DNA of 64,000 nucleotides, taken from the NCBI GenBank assembly GCA_022559845.1, contig CM040125.1:288286200-288350199 (forward strand). Reading direction: 5' to 3'. Under the pieces are notes generated by a model. The model saw only the letters and a list, made by a program, of their open reading frames with translations, did not search any database and had not been told where the DNA came from. Shown one piece after another: positions 1 through 10,412 of this stretch (within the stretch, counting starts at the first letter, position 1; every line of letters starts with the position of its first letter). The translations under genes and the position numbers were made by a program. This DNA comes from Amorphophallus konjac (taxonomy: Eukaryota > Streptophyta > Magnoliopsida > Alismatales > Araceae).

Positions 1-961
1 TCACCTTGGGAATTTCTTTAAAAGTCTCATTCTCCAAGGAGATATTCATTTTCTTGAACACGGCAGTTAAATGGGCAGCATAAGGTAAGCTTCTCCTAGA
101 CTCTATGTATGTGCCCATAATCTGAATCATTATGTTTGGCAGACATACCTTGATCTTTTTGAACAGACAAAATAGTATAAATCTCTGAGACTTAGTTACC
201 CTTCCTCTTCCACCAATTTGAGGTGTTATCATGGTTGTAAGAATGTGGTGAAATAACCTCTTTGATGGAGAGAACTTGTTCGCATTAAGTTGAGTTAGTT
301 TTTCCTGATTTTTATCTTTGGGGTTACTAGGCAACCCTGTGAAAAGGGAGTAAGCCTCATGATGATTATATTTAAATTCTCCTTCGACTACCCCTTCTTC
401 TAGAATTCTAAATGTTTCATGGAGGGAATGCCTAGAAACTTCAATCTTTGTCTCCTTGACACTAGTCCAAAATTTTAACTGTACTGAATCAAAATTTAGA
501 TTATTGTAGAACTCAGCAACGAGTCTAGAGTAATAAACCCTATGTTTACCCAGAAATTTCCGCCATTTTTGAAAGCTAAATAACTCCAATAGTTCAGGAA
601 ATGTTGAAACCATTGCCTGGTCGTTGAAGTCCATGTACCGTGGAAACATTATCTTTCCAGCTTCCAATACTAATGCTGCTTGCATCGATGACCTAGCAGG
701 ATCATCTTCTTATTCAACCTCCTCAAGAGTTGTTTCTGTAACAGGTGTCTGGTGGCGCTTGGAAGGAGTTCCCAATACATTTTCTTTCCCTTTTTCTGAC
801 TTCTCCTTAAGCACTATGGGACTGACATCTTCATCGACTGCTATCCTTGATCTTTTCTCCGTTGGTAGAACCTCTGTAGCCTCTATTGGCGTAGATTTAT
901 CTAGGTTCTACTCCTCAATCGCCTTTCTCTTTCCCTTGCTCTCGGCGGCCGGAGACGACAT
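1..961 (-). pseudogene. Plant-transposon-protein-type ORF (PF20167-like), broken and partial
   Basis: The frame opens at ATG 961-959 with a lysine-rich N-terminus and stays in one frame to the window edge, about 320 codons, with two in-frame stops (TAG 910-908, TAA 712-710). From 709 to 1 it is fully open. The globular part begins near the residues FPRYMDF and holds a tryptophan/phenylalanine-rich block (FSFQKWRKFLG, YYSRLVAEFY), a LFTGLP segment, and a later RRSLPYAAHLT segment. This pattern matches the family annotated as putative plant transposon protein (PF20167), recalled from memory. Members occur inside plant LTR elements and their function is unknown. The same strand as the Cop1 gag suggests an accessory ORF placed 3' of gag. 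The C-terminus is off-window. Confidence 0.6.
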
Positions 962-2997
962 GATAGACACAGAGAGGAAAGGAAGACGAAGCGTAGAAGA
1001 AATGTGGAAAAGGGAAACTGGAGAGACAGGCTTACGGTCTGGGCACGAGAGAAGGAATCGTGAATACGGGAAGAAGTTTCGTCTTGAATGAAGAGAGTAT
1101 GATAGACAATGTAAGTAGGGTTGAGTATTTTATATGAGATATAGCCGACTTTACCAATTTCAACCGTCAATACCCAGAATACCCTTTACTTTTAAAGAAA
1201 ATGCCTTTCTACGCCTCTATGTGATTTCTGGCATTTGGGATTATATCTTATAATATGAATCTTCACAAATTATTCCTATGAAGCAAAATCAATGGAAATA
1301 AATAGTTTTATCAAGGACACTGCCCAATCAGAAAAATCATTAATCTTACTAGTCATTTTCATTAGCCAAAACTGATTGAAAAATCTATTTTATATTGAAC
1401 TTAAGATAATTTTGGTTTACTGAAAAGAGCTCAGAGTCAACCATATTTTTCATTGATCTTTTATAATTTTTGATTGAGCATTCCAGTATTACCACACCTT
1501 TTTACTCAAGGAGACATGTTGATTAAACACCAGAATCTCTGGTTACTCAGTGTAGTTTACCTTTATGCTTCATATTTTGAACAGAGATAGCATTTATGAT
1601 CATGACTTAACCTCTGAATTTCTTTGAAACAGATGGTCAGTTTCTCAAATGATATGCCATTACTCTGCGTCTTTCATTTTTTTATTTAATGGCGTATTCC
1701 CTGGTCTTTTAACGAAATTTTATTAAAACTTGGCTTAAGGACCATATAAACATCAGATTTTCTATCAGATTGACTTATCACTAATGACTTTTAGATTTTT
1801 AGACAACCTTCTGAGCAGTTCCAATTTAGACTGATTTAAGACCATTGATGACTCATTCAAGGGTAATTGAGAGTATTTTAAGATAGGATTTAATCTTCAT
1901 AAATAGAAATTCGCACTTAAGTTAAGATCAACAATTTTGTTCTTAGTTCAGAGTGATCTTAGTAGTTAATTGTTGAAGATTAGTAAAGGTGACAGAATTC
2001 AGAGTTTACTCCCCCTGAATTACACAATCTATGAACTTATTATGAAAAATAGATGAGAACATGGATGAGGATAGATCAAAGAGAAGACGAGCAAGAAGAG
2101 ATGAATGAAGGCCATACAAGAGCAAGGTTAAGACTTAGGGCCAAATTACAAACATCCAAAGACTTAGCGTTAAGGGTCTAGCAATAGGCTAACAGCCTTC
2201 TATATATTCCAGCAGCTTACAACCTTCAGCTTGTAGAAAAATGAGTGTTTCCAAAAGAGGATTTCCCAAACAATTGATCTATTATCTTAGACCTGACTTA
2301 AACTGATTCCAAAATTAATATCTCAGCAGTAGCACTTTACTACTTATCAGGCACATATAGCCCACTATCCAAGCAGCAATTCAGCAATAACCAATAACTC
2401 AAATACAGATAGTCCAGCCCCAAAGCATTATACATTCATTCTCAATTCAGCTCAGCTCCCCCTCAAAATGTTCAGAGATTTCAACCAAGCATCACTTATT
2501 TTTCTTAAAGTACATGGAGATGCAACAACTAAATGCACATTTCACATTTAAACTACATGCAATGTCAAGACCCTTGGTACTAGCTGAAGGTCTAGCCTCT
2601 ACACATGGCGTGGGTTTCCATACAGAAGATATCTGCCCTCCTCCCAACTTCCATTTGATATACCAAGGAGTCATGCAGACCTATGCATCTACTCATGAAC
2701 ATGAACAACTAATTACATCATGTAAAATTCTTATGTGAGTTATGCATGTGGCAGATGATCAGGAATCAATCATTTCAATACAGCATCAATCAGAAGCATC
2801 AATTGATGAAATAGCATTCAACACCTATAGAAGTATCATTCTGACCAATCATTCGAAAATTCAGAGAAGAATTACTCATGCCATAAAATAAGCAAAGCAA
2901 GAAAGGGTATGAGTGGGGTTTAACTGACCTTTATGTGCCTTGAGAATTTATTCAACTCCTTTTATTTTGTCCATCAAGGCACACCTGCAAGACAGAA
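962..2997 (-). other. Non-coding interior of Cop1
   Basis: This AT-rich stretch has no supportable gene on either strand; the short open frames are not protein-like. On the minus strand there are two G-rich runs of the GGGGGAG type (revcomp of 2009-2016 and 2454-2463). They resemble polypurine tracts, which copia elements often carry near internal ORF borders. This is where pol would be expected, and nothing recognisable of pol remains. Confidence 0.5.
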
Positions 2998-4850
2998 TTA
3001 CCTTGCATACCTAGGAACCCAAGAACTCTTGGGTCCTGTCAGATGAATAACACCTCTAGCAGGTGTACTCTGAGCACTCAAATAATCAAATTTCATGATT
3101 GAACAATTGTTCATTACATGCCCCACATTCCCACAATAATGACATGACATAAATGAATTCATGTTCTTCTTAAATGCATTAATGTAATGATTTTGTGGGA
3201 TGGCATTAGCTCTGCCATTTCTGTCATGGAACATGAAATTTCCTCTCATATGCCAACAGTTCTAAACTGTATGGCCTATTCTTTTACAATTGTTACAATG
3301 AATCCTTTTATTTGAAGTCAAATTTGGCCTTCTTTGTTCATTAAAGCTTCTCTGGGTTTTTAATCCACTATTATTGAGATACCAGCAATCATGCATCCTA
3401 TGCCCAATTCTATTATAATGAAAACATTGAATTTTCTTTTTCTGCACAACATGATTGTTACCCTTTTTACTTTCATTCAATTTCTTGGATGCATTCATGT
3501 CATCAGCTATCAATACATGGCAGTCATCCATAACATGACCTGCCCTACCACAATAATGACACGAAGATTTCTTTTTGTATGCATGTGAGTGAGTGGGGAG
3601 TTTTTTGGCGACATGCATTGATGAATCAGATTTCATAGCAATAGTAGAGCTTTTAGCATGGACAGATTTCACAGCATTAGCAGAAACATTTTGGTTATTA
3701 TTTTGATTCACACTCTTTTTATGTTTTCCAACCTTTTTCAGATTTTTAGATGGATTATCAATTCTTTAAGTAGAAAATTGAAAAACATTTGAGGCAGAAC
3801 CAGAGACAAAAGAAGTTTGAGTTTTGTTTCCAAAGTTCTTTTTATTCTCAGGGTTATAGCCCAACCCTTCTCTCTGAAAGTTCACAGTTGTTCAAGAATT
3901 TTATCCAAGTTATCCTTTCCCTTAACAAATTTAGACAGAGAATTTCTTAGGTCTTGGATTTCAGAATTCAAAGAAGCAACATTCAACTCATATCCAGCAA
4001 TTTCAGTTTCACATGAAATAACTTGCTGATGCAGAGCATCATTCAAACTCTTTAAAGTAACAATTTCATGTTCAAGCTTTTGTTCCTTATTAACCTCTTC
4101 CTCTTTCAACACACATTTCCCCTTTTCGATAGTCAACCATTTTTCTGACAAGATAGTATTTAAAACCATGAGCTTTTTATTTTGTTCTTTCAAGTTGCTA
4201 TTTTCTTCCAGCAATTTATCCTCAAATTCATCAAATTCCTTTTTCTTTTCAAGCATCAGCTCATTTTCTTCTTTTAAAGACTTGATCAAACTTTTCTGCA
4301 TATCATCATCGGAATTAAGATCATCAATTAATTCTTTCAAGAAAATACATTCATTACATGTTTTTTCAGCTTTCAGTTCTTCATTTTCAGCATGATTGAA
4401 TTCAGCATGGTTATTATTTTCCTTTCTTATTTTCTCATACATCATAAACAAATCAGTGTAAGCTTCTTCCCATTGATCTACTGTGTAATCTTTCAAAGGA
4501 GAGCTTACCTCTTCATCAGTAGTTTCAGCACCTGCCACAAAGCATTTGTGGTCTTCCTTCTGTTTTCGGACTTGATTGATCTTCACCAAGATTTCCTTAG
4601 CAGTCCTGCACATATTCACACTTGAAAACAAGTTAATATCTATTGCCCTTTTTACCATCTCCCGGGCTTTCAAATTTTCTGCATTCTTAAGTCTTTTAAC
4701 AATAGTCCATGTGGACGGATCCTGTGGAACATTGTATGGACTGTGTGCAATCAAAGCCCATAAGTTCGAATATACAGAGATTACATAATCTCTGAACTTT
4801 CCTAGCCAACTATAAAATCTAGAACCATCAAATCTCGATGGTTCGGCCAT
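2998..4850 (-). pseudogene. gag: Cop1 copia-type gag with multiple zinc knuckles
   Basis: The start is ATG 4850, about 95 bases after the primer site. Residues 1-115 form a copia gag N-terminal domain (MAEPSRFDG, FYSWLGKFRDYV, then a helical segment ending TAKEIL). A long glutamate/lysine-rich coiled coil follows to about residue 320, where a stop (3884-3882) and a one-base frameshift interrupt it. The second frame continues with GLGYNP, a stop at 3768-3766, and CCHC-type knuckles: CHYCGRAGHVMDDC is intact, the next has Tyr for its second Cys, the third ends at a stop (3264-3262, probably CAG to TAG), and CHYCGNVGHVMNNC is intact. It ends SSWVPRYAR at 2998. Gag would coat the RNA and form the particle. 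The break pattern shows a dead copy. Confidence 0.8.
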
Positions 4851-4944
4851 GAAAACAGATTTAAAAACAAAGTCAAGAGCAAAGGATGCACCAAATATGC
4901 AGGATCTGATCTGTAGATCATTGGATCTAAGGACACAAAAACCT

Positions 4945-4956
4945 GCTCTGATACCA
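4945..4956 (-). other. Primer binding site of Cop1
   Basis: The minus strand reads TGGTATCAGAGC two bases after the LTR end. This is the standard complement to the 3' end of initiator Met tRNA used by most plant LTR elements. It fixes the orientation and the LTR border. Confidence 0.9.
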
Positions 4957-5376
4957 ATTGTTAAGCCGATGGGAGTTGGTCCAATGGTGCAATAAGGATT
5001 CAGAGGGGGGGGTGAATGAATCCCCTTCTAAAAACTTGACCAATTTAAACTTAATCTAAAGACTTTAAACTTGTGCAGAATTAAAAATAATCAATCTCTG
5101 CAGACTATGAAAACCAATGATGCACTTAATCGAACAGATTAACTGTAGAAATGCAGACTCCTAATCAAGTCTATACCGTTGACAGAACCAGATCAAGCAT
5201 GCGTGTACACAACATCCATTCAGTCAGAATCGTAGATAGGAACGTGCCTAGCATACATCTAACGGTTGAAAAATTGGAAAGCAAACCACAGTACACAAGA
5301 CCTTTTTAGGTGGTTCAGTCCTCAGGACCTATATCCACCCCACACTCCAACCAGAGTGTGGATTCTACTGCCAAAC

Positions 5377-5607
5377 AGCTTGAACGGCTGGGCCTCATAG
5401 CTTGCCAACAACAGTTGAGCTTCACAGCTTGCTTAACCGCTGATTTACAGCTTGACCGCTGGGCAATACAGCTTCGCCACTGCTGAGCATTACAGCTTAG
5501 CCACCACTGCCTCATAGCTTGATCCGCTGGGCCTTACAGCTTACTCACCGCTGCCTAATAGCTTGATCCTTTGGGCCTTACAGCTTAGCCTCCGCTGATA
5601 CACAGCT
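5377..5607. repeat. 22-bp tandem array in the Cop1 LTR
   Basis: The word AGCTT recurs at 5377, 5399, 5426, 5449, 5470, 5494, 5516, 5538, 5560, 5582 and 5603. Most steps are 21-24 bases, with four exact 22-base steps in a row at the end. Each unit reads roughly AGCTTnnnCCGCTGGGCCTTAC and units differ by several bases, so the array is old or spacing-constrained. Confidence 0.85.
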
Positions 5608-5775
5608 TAGAAGAAGAATGAAAAGTTCCTCTCTTTGAAAAGCTTCTCATATCCCCCTTTTTCTTGTACGCTCTACTCAATCTGCCTTCTATTTTTCTCT
5701 ATGCTTCACTCTCTTCTTCTCTCTCTCTGTCTATATATCTATATCTCTTTATGTTGATTTTTAGGCGAAAACCCT

Positions 5776-5784
5776 TTATTTATA
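5776..5784 (-). promoter_or_regulatory. Probable TATA box of the Cop1 LTR
   Basis: The minus strand reads TATAAATAA, about 270 bases inside the outer LTR border, a normal place for the U3 promoter of a plant LTR. The minus-strand sequence downstream is AG- and TA-rich. Confidence 0.5.
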
Positions 5785-6056
5785 GACGAGAGATAGAGGG
5801 CGCGTGGATGGCACTTTCCTGCACTTTTTCCAAGCAACTTATCCTTGCTGGCAGTCCACGTGTCAGAAGGTTGCTGGCCATGTGATAGGGTCGTAGTCAA
5901 CGAGGCATCCTGGGATCACGCGCTGGCGCGGACACCCGCGCGATTGAGAAGCACAATACGCCGAGCCACCGGTACCGTACGCGGAGCACCACCCGAGCCA
6001 CTTCGACGTCCATCTGGCTCGGAGACAGTCTGGAGACTCCCCCTTGAGTCTCGGCA

Positions 6057-8242
6057 TTTATCACATTTATTGGGACTTATTTGTGTGTAATGTGTTTTTT
6101 ATTTGTCATTATTTGGTTTGTAATTCGTATTGTAATAAGGGTTTATGTGCAAAATGGGACCACCCGGGTCCCACGGGCCCCCCCCATCCCTCCACCCATT
6201 GATCCACCTCACTCCTAGGGCCCATGTGGGGTCAGTCAACATTTCAAATGTGCGCTTCTAGAAGGGTGGGCCAAGTGGGGGGACAAGTGTGCTTAAGGGT
6301 CAAGGTTGGCCACCAACCTTAACCCCATGGTCAAGGGGGCGCCCCCCTCTCACCATCAACCTATTTTAATTTTTGTAAAATGTGTGTAGAACTAATTAGT
6401 TCTACTCCTTTTTTTATTCCCCAAAATCCTAGATCTAGGGGTAATTGGAGTCTTTTGTCATTTCATATAAGTACCATGTATTAAACATTTTAGTGGAATT
6501 AATGCATAAGAATTGTGGAATTTTGTTGGAAGCAGCCTTGGCCACCCGTCTCTCTCTCTCCCCTCTCCCCCCTTGCAGCTGGGAAGGCTGTATTCTGGTG
6601 GTGTGAAGCCACCCCTATCAGTTCCGGTGATCACCGCCGCCGCCACGAGCCGCCATCGCACCGCCACCATCGTCACCGGTGTTCTGTCCATCCAGGATAG
6701 AGGTACCTTCCACGATTTACTGCTCTCAGCCACCAGCTCCTATGGATCTGTAATTTTCAGGAGGTGTTCCAGAGGTGTCTACCACGATCCACAAAAATTG
6801 GTTGGTCATATATCTTCCATTTGATAATTTTCCATTTTCGTCCAACTTCTGTTTCCAGATCTGTCTGTTTTCTGTTCTGATTTCCACCCGCCCTGAGTTT
6901 CCCATCTTCGGACCATTCTTTGATTTTTTCAGGAGCTCCAAAATTTACTAGGAGTTCTATCCCCAAACCCCTCTACCCACGAATTTTTGTGGAATTTAGA
7001 GAGACATCTCATATTTTTTAAAATTCATATTTAGATCCATCTACAATGCTGTCGGCCAGTTTCCAGATCCGACCACCAGTCAGTGTTAAAATCCTAAAAA
7101 ATCGTAGTCTCTAGCAATCCTTCCACAAAATTATTGCCGTTTTCCTCTCTTTCCCCTCCACAACTTTCATGAATAGGTTGATGTCTGATTTGGAGGTTTG
7201 CTTTACGGTCAAAGGTAGCTCTCAGGAAACTTTCCTGCTATTCTGAGAGTTCGGGTATTGTGCAATAGAAACCTCAAAATTCAACAAAGTCCAGATCCGT
7301 GCAGATCCAGATCCTCTCTCAAGGCATAGATTGAAGGACTTCAAGAGAGCTTTCCAACAGTACCTCCTGTGCCCCGATCCGACATCGGGATTGGTCACAG
7401 CAGCCGATCTCGCCAGAGCGCGCGCTGGAAAATAGAAGCTTCAGTCTGTGGACCGTAATTCCAAAGTGTGGACATCGGAGCCGATCGGCCTCTGACCGGT
7501 AGTTTCGGCCGACCGTCGTCCAGGGAGGCGCGCCACTAGGGGTCCCCATCACAGCGGGTCCCACCCCACCAGCACCGGAGGTTGGAGCGGTCCATGGGCC
7601 CTACGGACCCGTAGATCACGCCATCCGCACAGCACCACAAACGCGTGTTCGACACCGCCGGGCGACATCAAGATGCTGCCCGTCAACCCAATTGTCGTGA
7701 TTCCCGGGCCCCACATGTGATCTTTTACCTCCCTGCGTGGGGTGGGTCAATTTATTGTATCGCTGTTATAATTTGTTAACCGGGAGTCCACAATTGGCCG
7801 GGGTTGTCTTCCCCACGCCGGGAGCGTGGAGGTAACGGTCTTAACTCCTTGGCGTTCATTTGCTAGTTTAGTATACTGTCATATGCCACTGCGAGAGCGT
7901 AGGATTCTAGCCCGTGAGTCCATGTCACCGCTGTGAGTGTGAGAGTGACCGTCCCGTGACTCGACCCGAGTACGGAAGTGAGTCGGACTACCCTTGAACT
8001 CTACCGGTTCTTCAACCGCGCACGATCCGCGTTTCCCTCGCTTGGGACGACGAGTGAGCTTGCGTTTCTGTTAGTGACGTATAGCCCATAGAACTCATAG
8101 TGTCGGGCCGAAGTCTCTCCAATTTGTGTGTTGCTGGTCGCATCTCCATCTAGAGTCCGAGGTCCGCATCATATAGAGTCGGTCTCCCGTGTCCATCCCG
8201 CATCACGCGCTACTTATTAGGTCACGTGCGAACTTAAGATCC
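6057..8242 (+). repeat. Probable degraded LTR / non-coding retroelement remnant
   Basis: No supportable gene. The composition shifts from AT-rich (6060-6130, 6360-6510) through a pyrimidine tract (6546-6575) to GC-rich sequence with CCGCC runs (6630-6680), then a long block of short GC-rich phrases (7690-8220). This order resembles the Gyp-B LTR (35023-37414), suggesting a plus-oriented LTR of a related element, but I see no clean TG/CA borders or primer site. Cop1 abuts it at 6056 and LTR-F at about 8243, so both may have inserted into it. Confidence 0.3.
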
Positions 8243-9220
8243 TGCATATCCAATAAAGACCTTTCGTCAAACACCTTGCATTGACCTTGGTTCATGAGCT
8301 ATTCAACATAGCACAGACTTATTATATGAATGAGGCAAAAATGTGCACCGACTAGGGACATGCATAGACTCGAATATGCAATAAGGACACTGTGCACTGA
8401 CCTTATTATGCAGTATAAGAAACATGCACCGACCTCTATATGCATAAGTGAAAATGTGCACAGACCCTTACATACGTGTGGCAAAATATGCACCGACCTG
8501 TATGTGTACTATGTAAAACATGCACTGACCTAAGTGTGCTAAATGCGAAGCATGCACGGACCAATGTGTGTTATATGTGAAACATGCACGGACCTCATAT
8601 TGTACAAGCCAAAAGATGCACCGACTTGAGTTGTGCAAGCTGCACGTGTGCACCGACTTGAGTTGTGCAAGCTGCACGTGTGCACCGACTTGTTATGTCC
8701 ACAAAGCAGATGTGCACGGGCTTGCCACAAAGTATGCACCGACCTTGTTCTACCTAATGAAGAATATGCACTGACTTTGTTATGCCTAATAAAGGATATG
8801 CACCGACCTTCGAGGCAAAACCTACACCGACCTTATGTATACAAGATCAAGACATGCACCGACCTTGTGTGCATTCACACAGGATGTGTACCGACTATGT
8901 GTGTAGAAAAACAAAGAATGCACCGACCTTATTAGGACACTACAGGAACGTGCACCGACCTTGTTCTTCTATATGCATGCATATGCACTGACCTTACGTG
9001 TGCTAGCTAAAAAGGTGCATCAACCTTGATGCACTATGCTAAACGTGCACCGACATTATATGCTAAGTGAGCACACATGTACCGACCTATATGCGTTGAA
9101 CTCATATGTGCACCAACTTCATGTGGCATGAAGCAAAATGTGCTTCAACCTAAGATGTTGACTGACATAAAATTGCACCGACCATAATATGCTCTTGACA
9201 GAAAATGCAGTAACCTGTGA
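8243..9220. repeat. 32-bp periodic array, core RTGCACCGACCTT
   Basis: A 13-bp core recurs about 30 times. From 8360 the core begins at 8360, 8392, 8424, 8456, 8488, 8520, 8552, 8584, 8616, 8648, 8680, 8712, 8734, 8766, 8798, 8822, 8854, 8886, 8918, 8950, 8983, 9015, 9045, 9077, 9108, 9140, 9173 and 9205. Nearly all steps are 32 bases; the exceptions are 22, 24 and a few of 30-33. The 19-base linkers vary strongly but share a TGTG-then-A-rich pattern, and sometimes complement the core (GCAC ... GTGTGC). Every reading frame through the array is an artefact of the repeat. Confidence 0.92.
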
Positions 9221-9842
9221 TCTGATACTGAGACACACAACAGATTTGATTGAAGTGTTTATTAATTCCAATCTTAACATGATTCATAGAATGTCATTAT
9301 CAAGACTAGGGTTCCAACAAAATACTCCGTGTAGAAACCATGAAATTGACTGCAAGAAGAGGGCTTTTATTCCCAAGATCATGTTTTAGTCATTCATGAG
9401 ATAAGCTACCTTTGATATAAGCTTTAATTGTCGAGTTTAAGGCTGGAAGTCAACCCTAATTTTTGCTCGTTCAGAACCGACCCAGCAACTTCACGCCCCT
9501 CTAACTCCTGATCACCTAAAGCCACGAAAATTTGAGGGTAAGAAGATGGTGCTAAAAGGAACAAATAACTCTAAAAAGCCCCTATATAATTACCTCGTTT
9601 AGGGCTTGTAACTTTCTGATCAATATGACCCGATCACACAGGTTCCTGGGTTGCTTGTACCGCACTAGCGACTTTGCATGTCTCTATCTCCTCGTGGGCT
9701 GGATCTCCTAGAACGAAATTTTGAGGGAAATCAGACCTTAGTATTATAAACAAAGCCTTCTAAAGAACCTACCTTAAATAATGCTTCTTTACCTTAGTTC
9801 CACGCGAGCCAAAAGTAAGGGTCGCGCAAGTTTGTTTTGGGT

Positions 9843-9851
9843 CTATTTATA
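9843..9851 (-). promoter_or_regulatory. Probable TATA box of LTR-F
   Basis: The minus strand reads TATAAATAG, about 560 bases inside the LTR start, close to the relative position of the TATA box in Tek1. Confidence 0.5.
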
Positions 9852-10029
9852 GGCTTAACTGGGGTTTCCATGGATTGGAATGAACATAGAGTCCTAATTA
9901 GGGTTCCAATTCGATCCTTAAGCCTTCTAGACTCATCTATCTATGAGATAGTATCGATCCTAGGTGATTTATATGCCAAAGTTCCCATCTTTTTATGCCT
10001 TCTTCCATTCACGGAATCTGCAGGTAGTA

Positions 10030-10080
10030 GCGGTCTAGTATAGACCATTTTCAATCCCCAAGCGGTCGCTCGATAGACCT
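10030..10080. repeat. Two 32-bp-spaced GGTC/GACC palindromes in LTR-F
   Basis: GCGGTCTAGTATAGACC begins at 10030 and GCGGTCGCTCGATAGACC at 10062, exactly 32 bases apart. The arm sequence matches the palindromes of Tat1 and Tek1. Confidence 0.75.
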
Positions 10081-10412
10081 TTTTTGGCTTTGGGCGTCGA
10101 GTTTGAAATATTTCAAACTCTTTGTCATATATCCGTTGATTTATCCGACAAGTAGTATATTTATCCCCTAAATTTCGTATATAGCCTATTTTAAGCTTCT
10201 AGAATGTGGGCCAAACCTTGTGGGCTTGGTTTTGGGCCACTTTGGTCTTATTTAAAAGGTCATGTTAATTAATAAATATTGGACCTTATTATTTGATTTT
10301 AATTTAGCCCAAATTCTTTTATTACTCCATTTTATCTTTAGGAAATCTTAGAAAATATATATAAATTCTAAGAACTTCCAAAATATTATATACAAAATTT
10401 TGGGGTATTACA

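Larger units (their letters stand above)
1..6056 (-). mobile_element. Cop1, copia-type LTR retrotransposon lacking visible pol, cut by window edge
   Basis: Read right to left it has one LTR (6056-4959), a tRNA-iMet-type primer site (4956-4945), a gag region (4850-2998), about 2 kb without coding sequence, and an ORF of the plant-transposon-protein type (961-1). No protease, integrase, RT or RNase H is visible between gag and that ORF, where a copia element should carry them. The gag start, long coiled coil and several zinc knuckles resemble large SIRE/Maximus-type copia elements (family knowledge). The 3' LTR lies outside the window, so no TSD can be tested. I infer a non-autonomous derivative, though an internal deletion of a normal element is also possible. 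Confidence 0.7.
4959..6056 (-). repeat. 5' LTR of Cop1
   Basis: The inner border, fixed by the primer site, is TGTTAAGC on the plus strand. The outer border is inferred at ...CTCGGCA (6056), giving TG...CA ends and a length of about 1.1 kb. In element orientation it opens TGCCGAGACTCAAGGGGGAG, a start type common in large copia elements. It contains a TATA box and a 22-bp tandem array. The partner LTR is off-window, so the outer border is not confirmed. Confidence 0.65.
8243..10412 (-). mobile_element. LTR-F, solo or truncated chromovirus-type LTR
   Basis: The right border is ...GTATTACA; on the minus strand the LTR opens TGTAATACCCC, the same start type as Tek1 (TGTAATATCCC). The base order also follows the Tek1 LTR: AT-rich U3, a TATA box (9843-9851), then a periodic array. 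The sequence to the right of 10412 is not a purine tract, so this is a solo LTR or the outer side of a 5' LTR. The conserved 3' LTR blocks of Tek1 are missing on the left, so I infer truncation near 8243. Confidence 0.5.

Noticed and set aside
624..1170. 155-codon plus-strand and 89-codon minus-strand frames
   Set aside because: Shadows of the minus-strand PF20167-like ORF and its leader.
6458..6966. Plus- and minus-strand frames near the pyrimidine tract
   Set aside because: Repetitive CT/CCG sequence with no conserved motif; consistent with LTR leader sequence.
8299..8991. Overlapping open frames with CTDL/MHRP-rich peptides on both strands
   Set aside because: They are produced by the 32-bp repeat (not a multiple of three, so all frames cycle), with no start context or domain.
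8243..9220. CRISPR-like look of the array (fixed core, variable spacers)
   Set aside because: The core is short and degenerate, the spacers resemble one another, there is no cas gene, and the context is a plant LTR.
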